From Pantoea agglomerans (lineage in GTDB: Bacteria; Pseudomonadota; Gammaproteobacteria; Enterobacterales; Enterobacteriaceae): a stretch of DNA of 64,000 nucleotides. The stretch is from assembly GCF_021397715.1 (NCBI RefSeq), contig NZ_CP090210.1, positions 23,716 through 87,715 on the forward strand, written 5' to 3'. Below, piece by piece: positions 24,950 through 33,605 of this stretch. Under the pieces are notes generated by a model that did no database searches, was not told where the DNA came from, and was given only the letters and a program-made list of their open reading frames with translations. The translations under genes were made by a program, and so were the position numbers. Numbering within the stretch: the stretch's first letter is position 1; each line of letters opens with the position of its first letter.

Positions 24950-25420
24950 TTAGTCTTTCTTTAACTCTCGCTTTTCAAAAGGAAACTTCAAGTAATTATG
25001 CTCATGGTTAAGTTCAGAATTTGATATCCAGCCCCACCATTCTTTTCTATATTCTTCATTATTACACTTATCTCGATGTAATTGCATTAAATCTAAAATT
25101 TCATCTATCATTTCGGGATGTTTTACAATCAATTCTTCTAAGGTGTTTTGAAATATATTTGATTTCATTGCTAACCTAAAAAACGCCAGCTTAAGATCTT
25201 CAATTTTTTTGGTTAAACTAACTTGAGTATTTACTGCTGTATTTAGCGCCAAAGTAGCTTGCCTGCGTGAAAATTCCTCGCGATCTTTTGCCTTTTGCAT
25301 TTCAAGCTTGGTTCTGAATGTATCAAGTTCTGCATTTATCCTTTGCTTATCTGCAAAAGCTGCATCAGAGTCATAATTCCAGTATGGATTTTGACCTTTC
25401 TCCCAGTATCCGCCAGCCAT
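24950..25420 (-). CDS. AT-rich cargo gene, coiled-coil protein of 156 aa
   Basis: Unrecognised. The product begins MAGGYWEKGQNPYWNYDSDA, followed by a long predicted coiled coil (about residues 28-85, with KLEMQKAKDREEFSRRQA) and an acidic helical C-terminus with KHPEMIDEILDLMQLHRDK. No signal or membrane segment. Base composition is much more AT-rich than the neighbours, and the segment is bounded by element copies 3 and 4, so it is likely a transferred cargo gene. Defence or counter-defence is possible but unsupported by motifs. Confidence 0.6.
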   Translation of the reverse strand: MAGGYWEKGQNPYWNYDSDAAFADKQRINAELDTFRTKLEMQKAKDREEFSRRQATLALNTAVNTQVSLTKKIEDLKLAFFRLAMKSNIFQNTLEELIVKHPEMIDEILDLMQLHRDKCNNEEYRKEWWGWISNSELNHEHNYLKFPFEKRELKKD

Positions 25421-25567
25421 ATCATTTCCTCATATCTTATTGAAATATCTATTTTTGCACTAACCCCCCTTCATTATCTCGCATATAATTGAACCAGTAA
25501 ATATCCAAAGCTCATCTCATGTTGTTATCAATTCAGAATAGCTATGACACACATAATTTTTAACGTT

Positions 25568-25675
25568 GCCATCAGACCCTAGCCGTCAGGCCCGAACCCC
25601 GGAGGGATTCGGCGGAGCTTACCGGCACAGCCGGTTAGCGCAGTGGGGCTGACGACCCGGCAGCGCCGGGAAGCC
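25568..25675. repeat. ~124-bp multi-hairpin element, copy 4 (3' truncated)
   Basis: Starts abruptly after the AT-rich cargo (GTTGCCATCAGACCCTAGCC) and runs to CGCCGGGAAGCCG, where the final GGAGGGGGCCATCAGG is missing and block C follows at once. Together with copy 3 it forms direct repeats around cargo 1. Confidence 0.75.
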
Positions 25676-25815
25676 GAAGAAGCAGCTGCAGCACAGCAGG
25701 AAGCAGAGAGAGAAGACCGTGAGACAGCGACCCTGAGAGAGAAAGCGCAGGCGAAGGTAGAGAGGCGGTGCGTCAGCACCGTCTTTACCCGGCCCGCAGG
25801 GTCGCCCGCTTTCCA
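25676..25815. repeat. Repeat block C, copy 3
   Basis: Shortened purine-rich tract and the hairpin GGTGC-GTCA-GCACC followed by CGGCCCGCAGGGTCGCCCGC. It borders the end of psiA. Confidence 0.55.
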
Positions 25816-25868
25816 GTCGCGGCCAGGGCAGGCAGCAAGCCGGACACGATGCGCCCGGTTTCACAGGA

Positions 25869-26600
25869 TCAGGGTCGGCATGTCAGCAGCACGGGCAGCG
25901 CGAACCGCTCAGTCATTCTGCTAAAGGTGCTCCTTTCTCCGGCCAGAATGCTGATGTCGAGCATTACGCGCCACAACGGTTCGTCATGCCACTCCCACAG
26001 ATCGATATGCCTGCATGACACAAACCGCTTCAGCCATGTCAGAACCAGCGACAGCAGATCGTTTTCATAGATGTCCCTGTCCTGCCAGTGAACGTACCAG
26101 CGCCCTGCCGTCTGCGGCGTTTGAAACGCCAGCTCCAGCGCCGCCTGCGCCAGGCGGTTTTGATAGCGTCTGCGCTTCTGTTCGCGCTCACGGCATTCCC
26201 GGTTGTGTTCCCTGTTCTGACGCAGCGAGAGCCGTTTTTCCCGTCGCTCCGTGAAACGGGCGGCGGTCAGAGGAAACAGCCTTGAGCCAGTATCCTGCGA
26301 CAGCGGCGAGGGACAGCGCTCGCCACGTGAGGCGATCAGTATATCGAGCGCGGCCAGGTACTCCCGCGCGGGTGGCGCGGTACGATCGCCAGGTGAGTAT
26401 TCCGGCATGACCTGGCGCAGCTGATCGGCCTTGATGGTGCGCGTCCCGCAGTAATGGCGCATGAATGCGCTGGCGTAGGGGTGTGCACCGCGCGTTGCCC
26501 TGCCCTGCAGGCGCTTTTCAACCTCGGCGACGGCCAGACTGACCGCAAGAGTATACGGGCAGGCGGGAACGAGCGATAAATGACGGGGGATCATGTTCAT
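25869..26600 (-). CDS. psiA: PsiA, plasmid SOS-inhibition locus protein A
   Basis: Leading-region protein usually encoded with PsiB; its own biochemical role is unclear. The 243-aa product shows the PsiA pattern RLFPLTAARFTERREKRLSL, then NREHNRECREREQKRRRYQN and LAQAALELAFQTPQTAGRWY, with a conserved C-terminal DIYENDLLSLVLTWLKRF. AAGGAG lies 7 bases before the ATG. Unlike F, it follows the parB-like gene directly and no psiB precedes it; psiB lies ~10 kb away at 36300 next to a second, short psiA-like gene. Confidence 0.88.
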   Translation of the reverse strand: MNMIPRHLSLVPACPYTLAVSLAVAEVEKRLQGRATRGAHPYASAFMRHYCGTRTIKADQLRQVMPEYSPGDRTAPPAREYLAALDILIASRGERCPSPLSQDTGSRLFPLTAARFTERREKRLSLRQNREHNRECREREQKRRRYQNRLAQAALELAFQTPQTAGRWYVHWQDRDIYENDLLSLVLTWLKRFVSCRHIDLWEWHDEPLWRVMLDISILAGERSTFSRMTERFALPVLLTCRP

Positions 26601-26621
26601 GGTTTTTCTCCTTGTCTTTAA

Positions 26622-26643
26622 TGACCGCCCCGGAGGGCGGTCT
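26622..26643. terminator. GC-rich hairpin between parB-like gene and psiA
   Basis: GACCGCCC-CGGA-GGGCGGTC lies in the 50-bp gap between the two genes. On the minus strand it is followed by ATTAAAG, not a true T run, so partial termination or mRNA processing is more likely than full stop. Confidence 0.45.
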
Positions 26644-26650
26644 GTCGCTG

Positions 26651-28639
26651 TCAGCCTTCGCTGCCCGTGTCGTCTGCGCTGTCATTTTCTGCCGCAGGCC
26701 GCAGAGGTTTCATCCACGCGGGCACCCAGCGGGAGTCCTTCATGACCTCTTCGGCAAACTCAGCCGCGTCGCCTTTCTTCATTTTCTCCGCGTCGCTGGC
26801 GTTGCCCGTTTTGCCTGCCTCCGTCAGTGCCCCGGCAATCTGCTCTTTGCTGATGCGCTTAAAGAAACCTTCAGCGGTCGGCTGCCACCACTCCGCCAGG
26901 TCAAAGCCCAGCGCCGTTTCCAGCGTATCGAGATTGCTGGTCTGGCTGCGCCCATAGACGCGGTCCTGAAAGCAGCACACCGCCGTGGCGCTGCAGAATC
27001 CCTGCAGCTGCAGCACTTCGTCCGTGCTCCAGCCCATCAGCCAGCGGAAGTCTTGCGACCAGTTTTCAGGGAGCTTTGCCTCCCACTGCGCCTTTTGCGC
27101 CTGCAGAAACCGCCAGGCTTTTGTCTCCTCCTTCGCAACCGTTGCGGCTACCAGCGCCGTGCTGTTATCCGTGAGGCTGATTTTCATTGGGGTCCCTTCA
27201 TAACTTTTATGGCTGAAGGTGCTGCGGCAAAGTGTCCAGGTGAGCATGGCAAGCGCAATTTCCGGCTCCGTGCTCAGCGCCGCCTGTACGGCCAGCGAAC
27301 GCTCGCAGGACATCGAGCGGACCAGCGTCGCGGAGTAGTCTTCGGAAAGGGTCTGCAGATCGCCTTTGCTTTCGGGTTTTTCTTTTTTGGGCAGATCGGC
27401 CCGACGCTGAACCCCGCGCTGAATGAAGCAGCTGCCGCGCTCAAAGCAGATCATCGCTCCAACCTTATCCTTGTCCGCGCCTGCCCAGCTGCGCTTCAGG
27501 CCCGTTTCTTCCAGGGCGGCGATCTGCTTTCTCAGCGTCACGTCCAGCGCGTCATCTTCTGAAAGCTTCAGCTTTGTCCGCAGCTCGCTCAACTCGGTGT
27601 CTTCTTCCGGCGTCAGCTCCGGGAAGCGCTCCGGCAGCAGGTGATACGTTTTTGTCACCTCGCTGCTCCAGCTCTGTAAACGGCTGTCCATCCTGACCTC
27701 TGCCCAGGCAAACCCCTCCTCCTTTTGCACGGCGTCAGCAATCTGCTGCAGTTTCTGCAGCGTCAGCTGCTCAACCAGCGCCGTGTCGATATAGCCCTCG
27801 TCGTCGCTGCTGAACAGGTCAGCACGAATGGAGCCGCCCGCCGCGAGATAGGCGTCTTTGCCAATGAAGGCGAACTTTGGAGAATGGCTGATTGCCGTCT
27901 CAGTGGAGGTGATCAGCTTGCGAATGATTTCAGCGGAGGCGTTGTAATACCCCGAGGCCTGCTCCCATACTTCCAGCTGGCGTTCATGCGTGTCGGCCAG
28001 CGCCAGCGCCTGACACTGCTCAAGCGTGATTTTATCAGCAGCCAGCTCGTCAAGGATGGCAGGAGCAAGGTCGATCAGCTTCAGGCAGCGCTGAACGTGG
28101 CGCGAGCTGTAGCCCATCAGGTCACCAATTTGCGCCGGCGTTTTGCCCTCGTCTGCCAGCGCCAGGAAACCGGCAATCTGCTCGGCGGGGTGCATATCCT
28201 CGCGCTCGCCGTTTTCAACCATTGAGGCTGCGCGCGCCAGCTCCTCCGTGACACGCTTGACCGGGATCAGCTGATCGGGCTGATACACGCCCTGCGACAG
28301 CAGAAGCTGCAGGGCAGTGAGACGGCGACCTCCGCAGGCTACGCCCAGCATCCCGTCAGCCATGTCGTGCGCGATCAGGTTATGCAGCAGGCCGACATTT
28401 TTGATGGTGGCGGCAAGCGACTCAATGCGCGACTGCACGTAGACCCTGCTGCGCACATTGAGGGGGGAAACCACCAGGCGTGAAAGCGGGATCATCTCGA
28501 TGTCGATTTTTTCCAGCGCCTGCTCGACGGCCGCCGCTGCAGCTTTGTCAGCCTTCGCGGGACGACGTGGTTTTTTGGTTTTTAAAGATGATGATTCTTT
28601 AGATTCTGAAGCCGTTGTGTTGACGTTCTGCTGTGACAT
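26651..28639 (-). CDS. ParB/Srx-domain leading-region protein with QNVN leader
   Basis: 662-aa ParB-like protein of the type found in F-plasmid leading regions, not the plasmid partition ParB (parA with its own partner is at 57 kb). After the leader MSQQNVNTTASESKESS and a Lys/Ala-rich linker comes the ParB N-terminal domain (IPLSRLVVSPLNVRSRV; GLLHNLIAHDMADGMLGVAC; GGRRLTALQLLL) and the helix-turn-helix (KTPAQIGDLMGYSSRHVQRC). The long C-terminal half is uncharacterised. The start at 28639 follows GGGAGACACAAC; the longer frame runs into repeat DNA. Such proteins may bind or cut DNA; role in transfer unclear. Confidence 0.85.
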   Translation of the reverse strand: MSQQNVNTTASESKESSSLKTKKPRRPAKADKAAAAAVEQALEKIDIEMIPLSRLVVSPLNVRSRVYVQSRIESLAATIKNVGLLHNLIAHDMADGMLGVACGGRRLTALQLLLSQGVYQPDQLIPVKRVTEELARAASMVENGEREDMHPAEQIAGFLALADEGKTPAQIGDLMGYSSRHVQRCLKLIDLAPAILDELAADKITLEQCQALALADTHERQLEVWEQASGYYNASAEIIRKLITSTETAISHSPKFAFIGKDAYLAAGGSIRADLFSSDDEGYIDTALVEQLTLQKLQQIADAVQKEEGFAWAEVRMDSRLQSWSSEVTKTYHLLPERFPELTPEEDTELSELRTKLKLSEDDALDVTLRKQIAALEETGLKRSWAGADKDKVGAMICFERGSCFIQRGVQRRADLPKKEKPESKGDLQTLSEDYSATLVRSMSCERSLAVQAALSTEPEIALAMLTWTLCRSTFSHKSYEGTPMKISLTDNSTALVAATVAKEETKAWRFLQAQKAQWEAKLPENWSQDFRWLMGWSTDEVLQLQGFCSATAVCCFQDRVYGRSQTSNLDTLETALGFDLAEWWQPTAEGFFKRISKEQIAGALTEAGKTGNASDAEKMKKGDAAEFAEEVMKDSRWVPAWMKPLRPAAENDSADDTGSEG

Positions 28640-28982
28640 GTTGTGTCTCCCGTGTGGTTTAAGTGATGTTTCTCTGAGTTCCTCGCCGTGAGGGCAGAAC
28701 GGGCGACCGGGCATCAGGCTGAACGCAGGGGGAAACGGCAAAGCCGCAGCCCGAAGGGACCGGGTGCAGCCGTTTAGCGTGCGACCCTTGCGTGAAGACG
28801 CCCGGGTGCCAGGTTTCTGCACGGCGAAGGGGCTCAGGGGAACAAAACACAACGCGGAAGGATGAACAGGGCACGGCCCCGGAACGGCACGCCACGGTGC
28901 CGGGCCGGTCCGTAGCGGCCACGTCTTTTTGTGGCCAGTGAGCGCGCCGGCGCCAGCCGGCTGCAGGGGTTGACCTGGCCGT
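28640..28982 (-). promoter_or_regulatory. Structured 5' region, type D copy 2
   Basis: Highly similar to 24242-24585 with scattered changes. The GCGGGC/GCCCGC hairpin has become GCCGGC-GCCA-GCCGGC, both arms changed together, which keeps the stem and argues that the fold matters. Confidence 0.6.
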
Positions 28983-29109
28983 TACCATCAGAACCTAGCC
29001 GAAAGGCCCGGAACGCATCGCGGTCCGGCGGAGCTTACCGGCTCTGCCGGTTAGCGCAGTGGGGCTCGACGACCCGGCAGCGCCGGGGAGCCGGAGGGGG
29101 CCATCAGGG
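28983..29109. repeat. ~124-bp multi-hairpin element, copy 5
   Basis: Variant class: the first hairpin is CCGGAACGC-ATC-GCGGTCCGG in place of the CGAACC/GGATTCGG hairpin, and GGGCTCGACGACCC replaces GGGCTGACGACCC. All stems are kept. An AT-richer cargo segment follows it. Confidence 0.78.
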
Positions 29110-29283
29110 TTTTGATTTGAATGTCTGCTCTGTACCAAAAGCAGGCGTTAATACATCTTTGAGAAGCTGATAAAGACATTCAGAGTTTCTTCAGGATTTT
29201 CCATAAAAAGCCAGCCCGGTCAGCCTATTCGAGACATACCGGGATTTTGAGTGAAATCCCTTCAAAAATTAGTTAGGGTTTTT

Positions 29284-29325
29284 AATGACTAATGCCCAAT
29301 GACCAATGATTAATGATCAATGACA
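29284..29325. repeat. Six tandem AATGAnn heptamers
   Basis: Six consecutive 7-base units of form AATGAYN (AATGACT, AATGCCC, AATGACC, AATGATT, AATGATC, AATGACA) end 15 bases before the start codon of the plus-strand gene at 29341. Could be a regulator binding array or a slippage-prone spacer affecting expression. The rest of 29110-29283 shows no gene. Confidence 0.7.
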
Positions 29326-29340
29326 GATGGAGTTTTTGAT

Positions 29341-29775
29341 ATGTCAGATGAAAAGCGACTTACCCTGGATGATTTTGATTTCAGCAATGTTGAGGTGAAC
29401 CCTGGAAAACCAACTGAGAACACGGCCAGAATTCTTCTCCGCGTTGTGGAAGGTGCCTGGGTAGCTTTGTGGCAATACAGCCCCGACTCAACACCAGAAG
29501 TGTTGATCCAGCGTGGTAATTTATACCAGACAACAAGCGGCTACTCGTGGGGCTATAAGGGCGAAGGATGTAAGCACCTGGCTTTTGCAATAGTTTCTGT
29601 GGTTTATGAGTTTGACTGCCTGGAGCCAGCTGAACTGAGTGAAAGAGCTTATAAACTGGTTGAAGGCATGATTTCCAGTCTGAACGCAGAAGTTTCTTAC
29701 GATCTGCCTGTGGCAATGATTCGTAAGAATCTGGGCGATCATGAACTGCCGTACCTCTATCGGCATGGCGTCTGA
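29341..29775 (+). CDS. Unrecognised plus-strand cargo gene, 144 aa
   Basis: No family recognised. I start at ATG 29341 (MSDEKRLTLDDFDFSNVEVN) because GGAG lies about 8 bases upstream; an in-frame ATG 7 codons earlier sits within the heptamer repeats. The product is acidic and soluble with DFDFSNVEVNPGKP near the start and a WVALWQY...EVLIQRGNLYQ segment. It is one of the very few plus-strand genes in the leading region and lies between element copies 5 and 6, so it is likely acquired cargo. Confidence 0.6.
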   Translation: MSDEKRLTLDDFDFSNVEVNPGKPTENTARILLRVVEGAWVALWQYSPDSTPEVLIQRGNLYQTTSGYSWGYKGEGCKHLAFAIVSVVYEFDCLEPAELSERAYKLVEGMISSLNAEVSYDLPVAMIRKNLGDHELPYLYRHGV

Positions 29776-29882
29776 ATCGCCTATTGCTTTACAGTCCCTG
29801 CTTAAGACTCCGTTGATAAATTCAGCGGTTTTTTCTCTCTTAAGAGACCTTCACCTTATGGATTGCTGTTCTGTGTAGGTTT

Positions 29883-30007
29883 GCCATCAGACCCTAGCCT
29901 TCTGGCCCGGAACGCTATGCGGTCCGGCGGAGCTTACCGGCAGAGCCGGTTAGCGGAGTGGGGCTCGACGACCCGGCAACGCCGGGGAGCCGGAGGGGGC
30001 CATCAGG
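29883..30007. repeat. ~124-bp multi-hairpin element, copy 6
   Basis: Full copy of the variant class (CCGGAACGC-TAT-GCGGTCCGG hairpin; TTAGCGGAGTGG). It begins just after the cargo gene at 29341 and, with copy 5, makes direct repeats around it. Confidence 0.78.
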
Positions 30008-30140
30008 CTGTCAGAGCCCTTGACCTTCATGGACATGAAACCGGAGAAGCAGCAGAACATCAGCAGGAAGCAGAGAGAGAAGACCGTGAGACAGCATCGC
30101 GTAGAGAGAAAGCGCAGGCGAAAGGAGAGTAACCGCCGTT
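30008..30140. repeat. Repeat block C, copy 4
   Basis: Purine-rich tract present, but the CCGGTGC/GCACCGG hairpin is replaced by a GC-rich run (GTTGCGGCGCAGCCGCCGCAGC) that can also fold. From 30141 to 30243 a further GC-rich stretch shows no gene. Confidence 0.5.
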
Positions 30141-30243
30141 GCGGCGCAGCCGCCGCAGCCGTTATCAGCCGCCGTTGACGTTTGCGGCCCCAGCTGGCGG
30201 CACTAATCCGGCCCCGCTGGCGCGAAGCCGGTAAGGCAGGCGA

Positions 30244-30807
30244 TCAGGCATCAATGCGTACAATCATTGTTGAAACGTCCGTATAAGCAAACGTCCCGCG
30301 CGGCAGCGCCTCCTGATGCGTCGCAATATCCTTAAATTCCCGCTGCTGACGCGGACCGTTTGCGCAGACCGCCACCAGGTTACCGCCCGGCGCCAGCATT
30401 TTCAGCGCGTGCCGGATGTGCTTCAGATCATCGCCGTGGCGAAAAGGCGGATTCATGATAATCCGGTCATAAACGGGCTGCGGGGCGCAGCTCAGAAAGT
30501 CCGCGCAGGTCACGGCCACTTCAGGAAACGTCGCGCTGAGATGTTCAGCCAGCGCCGCGTTCATTTCTACGCACTGGCATATTACCTCCGGCACGGCCGC
30601 AAGCACCGCGCGGACAATGGCGCCGGTCCCGGCGCTCGGCTCCAGCACCCTACTACCCGGCCGGATGTCGGCCAGGGTGACAAGCTTCCGGCACACCAGA
30701 TCGGACGAAACAAACAGCTGTGTATCTGCATGCACCCGGGTAGCGGGCTGCAGGCCGCTGAGTTTCTGCTGCATCTGCGCGATTCGCGCGCTGAGTTCGG
30801 TACGCAT
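30244..30807 (-). CDS. Class I SAM-dependent DNA methyltransferase (N6A type)
   Basis: Predicted adenine methyltransferase. The 187-aa product has SAM-binding motif I VLEPSAGTGAIVRAVL, acidic motif CVEMNAALAEHL, and the catalytic NPPF (IIMNPPFRHGDDLKHI) typical of N6-adenine or related methylases. Orphan methylases of this kind are common in F-like leading regions, where early expression could protect incoming DNA. I start at 30807 (MRTELSARIAQMQ) because GGGAGAACGAAAA precedes it; a 19-codon longer start exists. A GTGCCGGC/GCCGGCAC hairpin lies just upstream. Confidence 0.8.
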   Translation of the reverse strand: MRTELSARIAQMQQKLSGLQPATRVHADTQLFVSSDLVCRKLVTLADIRPGSRVLEPSAGTGAIVRAVLAAVPEVICQCVEMNAALAEHLSATFPEVAVTCADFLSCAPQPVYDRIIMNPPFRHGDDLKHIRHALKMLAPGGNLVAVCANGPRQQREFKDIATHQEALPRGTFAYTDVSTMIVRIDA

Positions 30808-30896
30808 TTTTCGTTCTCCCGTGCCGGCAACGCCGGCACTTTGTATATTCATCTGTATATACATAAAACCCCGGGCGAGCCGGGGAGCCTGATTTG

Positions 30897-32273
30897 TCAG
30901 CGCGGAACCTCAACCGTTTTCATGTCGGTGATATACACCGGCGACAGGGTGTAGCCCGTGGACATCACACGGCGGATGCGGTAGGCCTTGTGATCGTCGC
31001 CGGCCGCTATGCCCTTCACCTGTTTAAAATCGGCGTGCTTTTTGCTCCACTGCTCCTTAGTCATCTGCTCGAAACCTTCGCCCGGATAGTTCACAATCGG
31101 CGGGCGCTTCGCGGCCGCCTTCGCCGTTTTTGCTTCCTCTGCGCTGGGCGCTTTATATTCCGTAATGCGATCGGGCGTGATGGTGATGACGGCACCGTTT
31201 CCCCGTGACATAAATGAATACTCAGGCGTCACCAGCGAGCTGATTTTTCCGCCGCTGCGGTTTACGCGGATGATGGTCAGCCACTCCCCGCGGCTTTTAA
31301 CCTGGCCGCCCGGCACCATTTCGGTATCTGAGGCCAGCACGCCGCCGTGTTCGTCCAGCATGGCGCGCTCGTAGGCGATGCGGTTGCGGTAGTGCGCGGT
31401 CCAGCGGCTCAAGCGCGCGATGGTGCGTTCATGGCACGGAATGCAGATGTCCCGGGCCTGTTCGGCGGTAATAATGTCGTCTTCGAGGGCTGACCAGATG
31501 CTGCGGCTGCCTTCATACTGGCTTTTCTCCGGCGGGCGCGGGTACTTCTCCAGGGTAAAGCAGCAGTGAAGGTGATCGACGCCTGCAATAACAAGGGCCA
31601 TTGCCCGGTCAAGGTTCGCGGACGACCAGAGTTTAATAAATTTCTGCACGTCCTGAAGCCGGCGCTCAGCCTTACGCAGATCGGCCTCAATCTTTTTAAT
31701 CCGGCGCCAGCGCACGTCCGGGCGCTCCTTGTAAGCTGCGTGACGCAGTGACGCCTCTGCCCGGCGCTCCCAGTATTCAGACGTTTCAAACAGGCTGACC
31801 GCGCGGCGCATGCCGTTTTCAATTTTCTGCGCGTGCTTACGAGCGCGGCGCTCGCTGTGGTGTCCGACGAGAATCGGCTGCCCGAAGGGAATGGCCGAAG
31901 CCAGGCTGTCTACGGCGGCCAGCGCCTGCCCTGACTCGGCGGCGCGCTTTTCGCTGTACTCTTCAAACCGTTCCGCGCGCTCCTCCTGGCGGTCAAAGAG
32001 CGACTGATCTTCATCCTCAATTTCGCCGGCCAGCTCAATCAGCAGGTCTTCGCGATCGGGCGTCCACATTGGCGCCACAAAGAGCGCCTGACGCGGCGCA
32101 TACTTAAAGCCTGCATCCTTGACGCGCTTATACGTTGCCTCATCGAGACGGTGCAGCGAATACAGGCGCAGCTTGTTGTCATCCGGCGAATACGTTGCGC
32201 GATAGTTTTCGCAGTTAAAAAAAGATGATTCTTTAGATTCTGGAGCCGGGGTGTTGACGTTCTGCTGTGACAT
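30897..32273 (-). CDS. DUF3560-type protein with QNVN leader
   Basis: 458-aa protein. After the leader MSQQNVNTPAPESKESSFF comes the DUF3560 pattern YRATYSPDDNKLRLYSLHRL and GFKYAPRQALFVAPMWTPDR, then a long arginine-rich helical region (RRIKKIEADLRKAERRLQ), and a C-terminal domain with PPIVNYPGEGFEQMTKEQWS. DUF3560 proteins recur in conjugative leading regions; function unknown. The start at 32273 follows GGGAGAAACAAC; the longer frame upstream is repeat DNA. The N-terminal 18 residues are the same module as in the RadC-like and ParB-like proteins. Confidence 0.8.
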   Translation of the reverse strand: MSQQNVNTPAPESKESSFFNCENYRATYSPDDNKLRLYSLHRLDEATYKRVKDAGFKYAPRQALFVAPMWTPDREDLLIELAGEIEDEDQSLFDRQEERAERFEEYSEKRAAESGQALAAVDSLASAIPFGQPILVGHHSERRARKHAQKIENGMRRAVSLFETSEYWERRAEASLRHAAYKERPDVRWRRIKKIEADLRKAERRLQDVQKFIKLWSSANLDRAMALVIAGVDHLHCCFTLEKYPRPPEKSQYEGSRSIWSALEDDIITAEQARDICIPCHERTIARLSRWTAHYRNRIAYERAMLDEHGGVLASDTEMVPGGQVKSRGEWLTIIRVNRSGGKISSLVTPEYSFMSRGNGAVITITPDRITEYKAPSAEEAKTAKAAAKRPPIVNYPGEGFEQMTKEQWSKKHADFKQVKGIAAGDDHKAYRIRRVMSTGYTLSPVYITDMKTVEVPR

Positions 32274-32618
32274 GTTGTTTCTCCCGTGTGGTTGCATGTG
32301 ATGTTTCTCCGAGTTCCGTCGCCGTGGGGGCAGAACGGGCGACCGGGCATCAGGCTGAACGCAGGGGGAAACGGCAAAGCCGCAGCCCGAAGGGACCGGG
32401 TGCCGCCGTTTAGCGCGCGACCCTTGCGTGAAGACGCCCGGGTGCCAGGTTTCTGCACGGCGAAGGGACCCGGGAAACGAAACACAACGCGGAAGGATGA
32501 ACAGGGCACAGCCCCGGAACGGCACACCCCGGTGCCGGTCCGGTCCGCAGCGGCCACGTCCTTTTGTGGCCAGTGAGCGCGCCGGCACAGCCGGCTGCAG
32601 GGGTTGACCTTGCCGTTC
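32274..32618 (-). promoter_or_regulatory. Structured 5' region, type D copy 3
   Basis: Third copy of the type D block, with small insertions and deletions relative to 24242-24585 that shift any open frame. The GGCCAC/GTGGCC hairpin, the GCCGGC/GCCGGC hairpin and the GGGGTTGACC segment next to the 124-bp element are kept. Confidence 0.55.
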
Positions 32619-32743
32619 GCCATCAGACCCTAGCCGACAGGCCCGGAACCCGCAGGGGTTCGGCGGAGCTTACCGGCTTTGCCGGTTAGCGGAGTAGGGC
32701 TCGACGACCCGGCAACGCCGGGGAGCCGGAGGGGGCCATCAGG
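32619..32743. repeat. ~124-bp multi-hairpin element, copy 7
   Basis: Full copy with mixed features (CCGGAACCC-GCAGG-GGTTCGG hairpin; CCGGC-TTT-GCCGG hairpin). Both GCCATCAG ends are present. Confidence 0.78.
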
Positions 32744-32925
32744 CTGTTAATGCCGTTGACCTTCAGATACAGGAAACCGGAGAAGCAGCTGCAGCACAGC
32801 AGAACCGAGAGCAGCAGGAAGCATGGAGAGAAGACCGGGAGACAGCATCCCGGAGAGAGAAAGCGCAGGCGAAGGGAGGTGACCGGTGCGTCAGCACCGG
32901 TTACTTCCGGCCCGCAGGGCCGCCG
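32744..32925. repeat. Repeat block C, copy 5
   Basis: Very like copy 1: GAAGCAGCTGCAGCACAGC, GGAGAGAAGACC, then ACCGGTGC-GTCA-GCACCGGT. Between here and the stop at 33013 lies another hairpin, AGGCAGGC-GCGG-GCCTGCCT (32980-32999), with no T run of note. Confidence 0.55.
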
Positions 32926-33012
32926 GGGTTTTATGCGATGCCGGCAGCGCGTTCATGCGGATCAGGACGAAAGCCGATTCAGGCAGGCGCGGGCCTGCCT
33001 GTGTTTAATTAC

Positions 33013-33381
33013 TTACGGACGGAAGCTCAGCAGCCTGGCTATCAGCCCTCTGGGAGCTTCCGGGCCGGCGGGCGTAAAGAGCGGTGCAGCATCCACGCGG
33101 GCGCGTATCGCCAGCTGATCGACCACGTCATTCCATGCCCACTCTTCGTCATCAGGCTCTGACACCACATAGCAGCGCAGCGTATGGCCAGAGGCCGCTG
33201 CAATGCTGCGCGCGAGGTTCAGCAACCAGGGTGCTCCTTCGCCCGGGCAGGCGTCAGTGATGAACTGCCCGTTAATGTAAAACGCCTCGGCGCCCGTGTT
33301 CAGCGTTATGTGACAGCACGGGCCCAGCACGCGCACAATCTCACCCTGCGATACCGGAAATGCATTACTCATACCTTTCAT
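33013..33381 (-). CDS. Unrecognised leading-region protein, 122 aa
   Basis: No family recognised. I start at MKGMSNAFPVSQGEIVRVL because GGGAGG lies just upstream and the ATG overlaps the stop of the small gene before it (ATGA). The body has PGEGAPWLLNLARSIAAASG and a C-terminal PEAPRGLIARLLSFRP. Soluble; no signal peptide. Confidence 0.65.
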   Translation of the reverse strand: MKGMSNAFPVSQGEIVRVLGPCCHITLNTGAEAFYINGQFITDACPGEGAPWLLNLARSIAAASGHTLRCYVVSEPDDEEWAWNDVVDQLAIRARVDAAPLFTPAGPEAPRGLIARLLSFRP

Positions 33382-33527
33382 GCCTGACCTCCCTGTAATT
33401 TTCTGACCGTGGCCATAAAGCATGGCCAGTCACTGAACCGCATCGCCTGCATGCTGGCAGGTCTGCCCTCGCGGTAAGCCTGCGCAAAACGCTGCGCCTG
33501 CGCTTCTACTTTCTTACTGTAACGCAT
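33378..33527 (-). CDS. 49-aa basic protein, coupled to the next gene
   Basis: Short gene with strong support: AAGGAG lies 8 bases before its ATG, and its stop overlaps the start of the next gene by 4 bases. The product begins MRYSKKVEAQAQRFAQAYRE and continues with PASMQAMRFSDWPCFMATVR. It is basic and mostly helical. Function unknown; the tight coupling suggests it works with the 122-aa product downstream. Confidence 0.65.
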   Translation of the reverse strand: MRYSKKVEAQAQRFAQAYREGRPASMQAMRFSDWPCFMATVRKLQGGQA

Positions 33528-33605
33528 CAGTTAACTCCTTCGCTTCTGCTTTAACCGGCGCGTTTGCTGCCGCGCCGGTGCTTCTGACTGCATGACTGGC
33601 GTGTT

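Noticed and set aside
26651..28639. Partition ParB for the parA at 57 kb
   Set aside because: It lies 28 kb away, has a large extra C-terminal half, and parA already has an overlapping small partner gene. It matches the leading-region ParB-like type.
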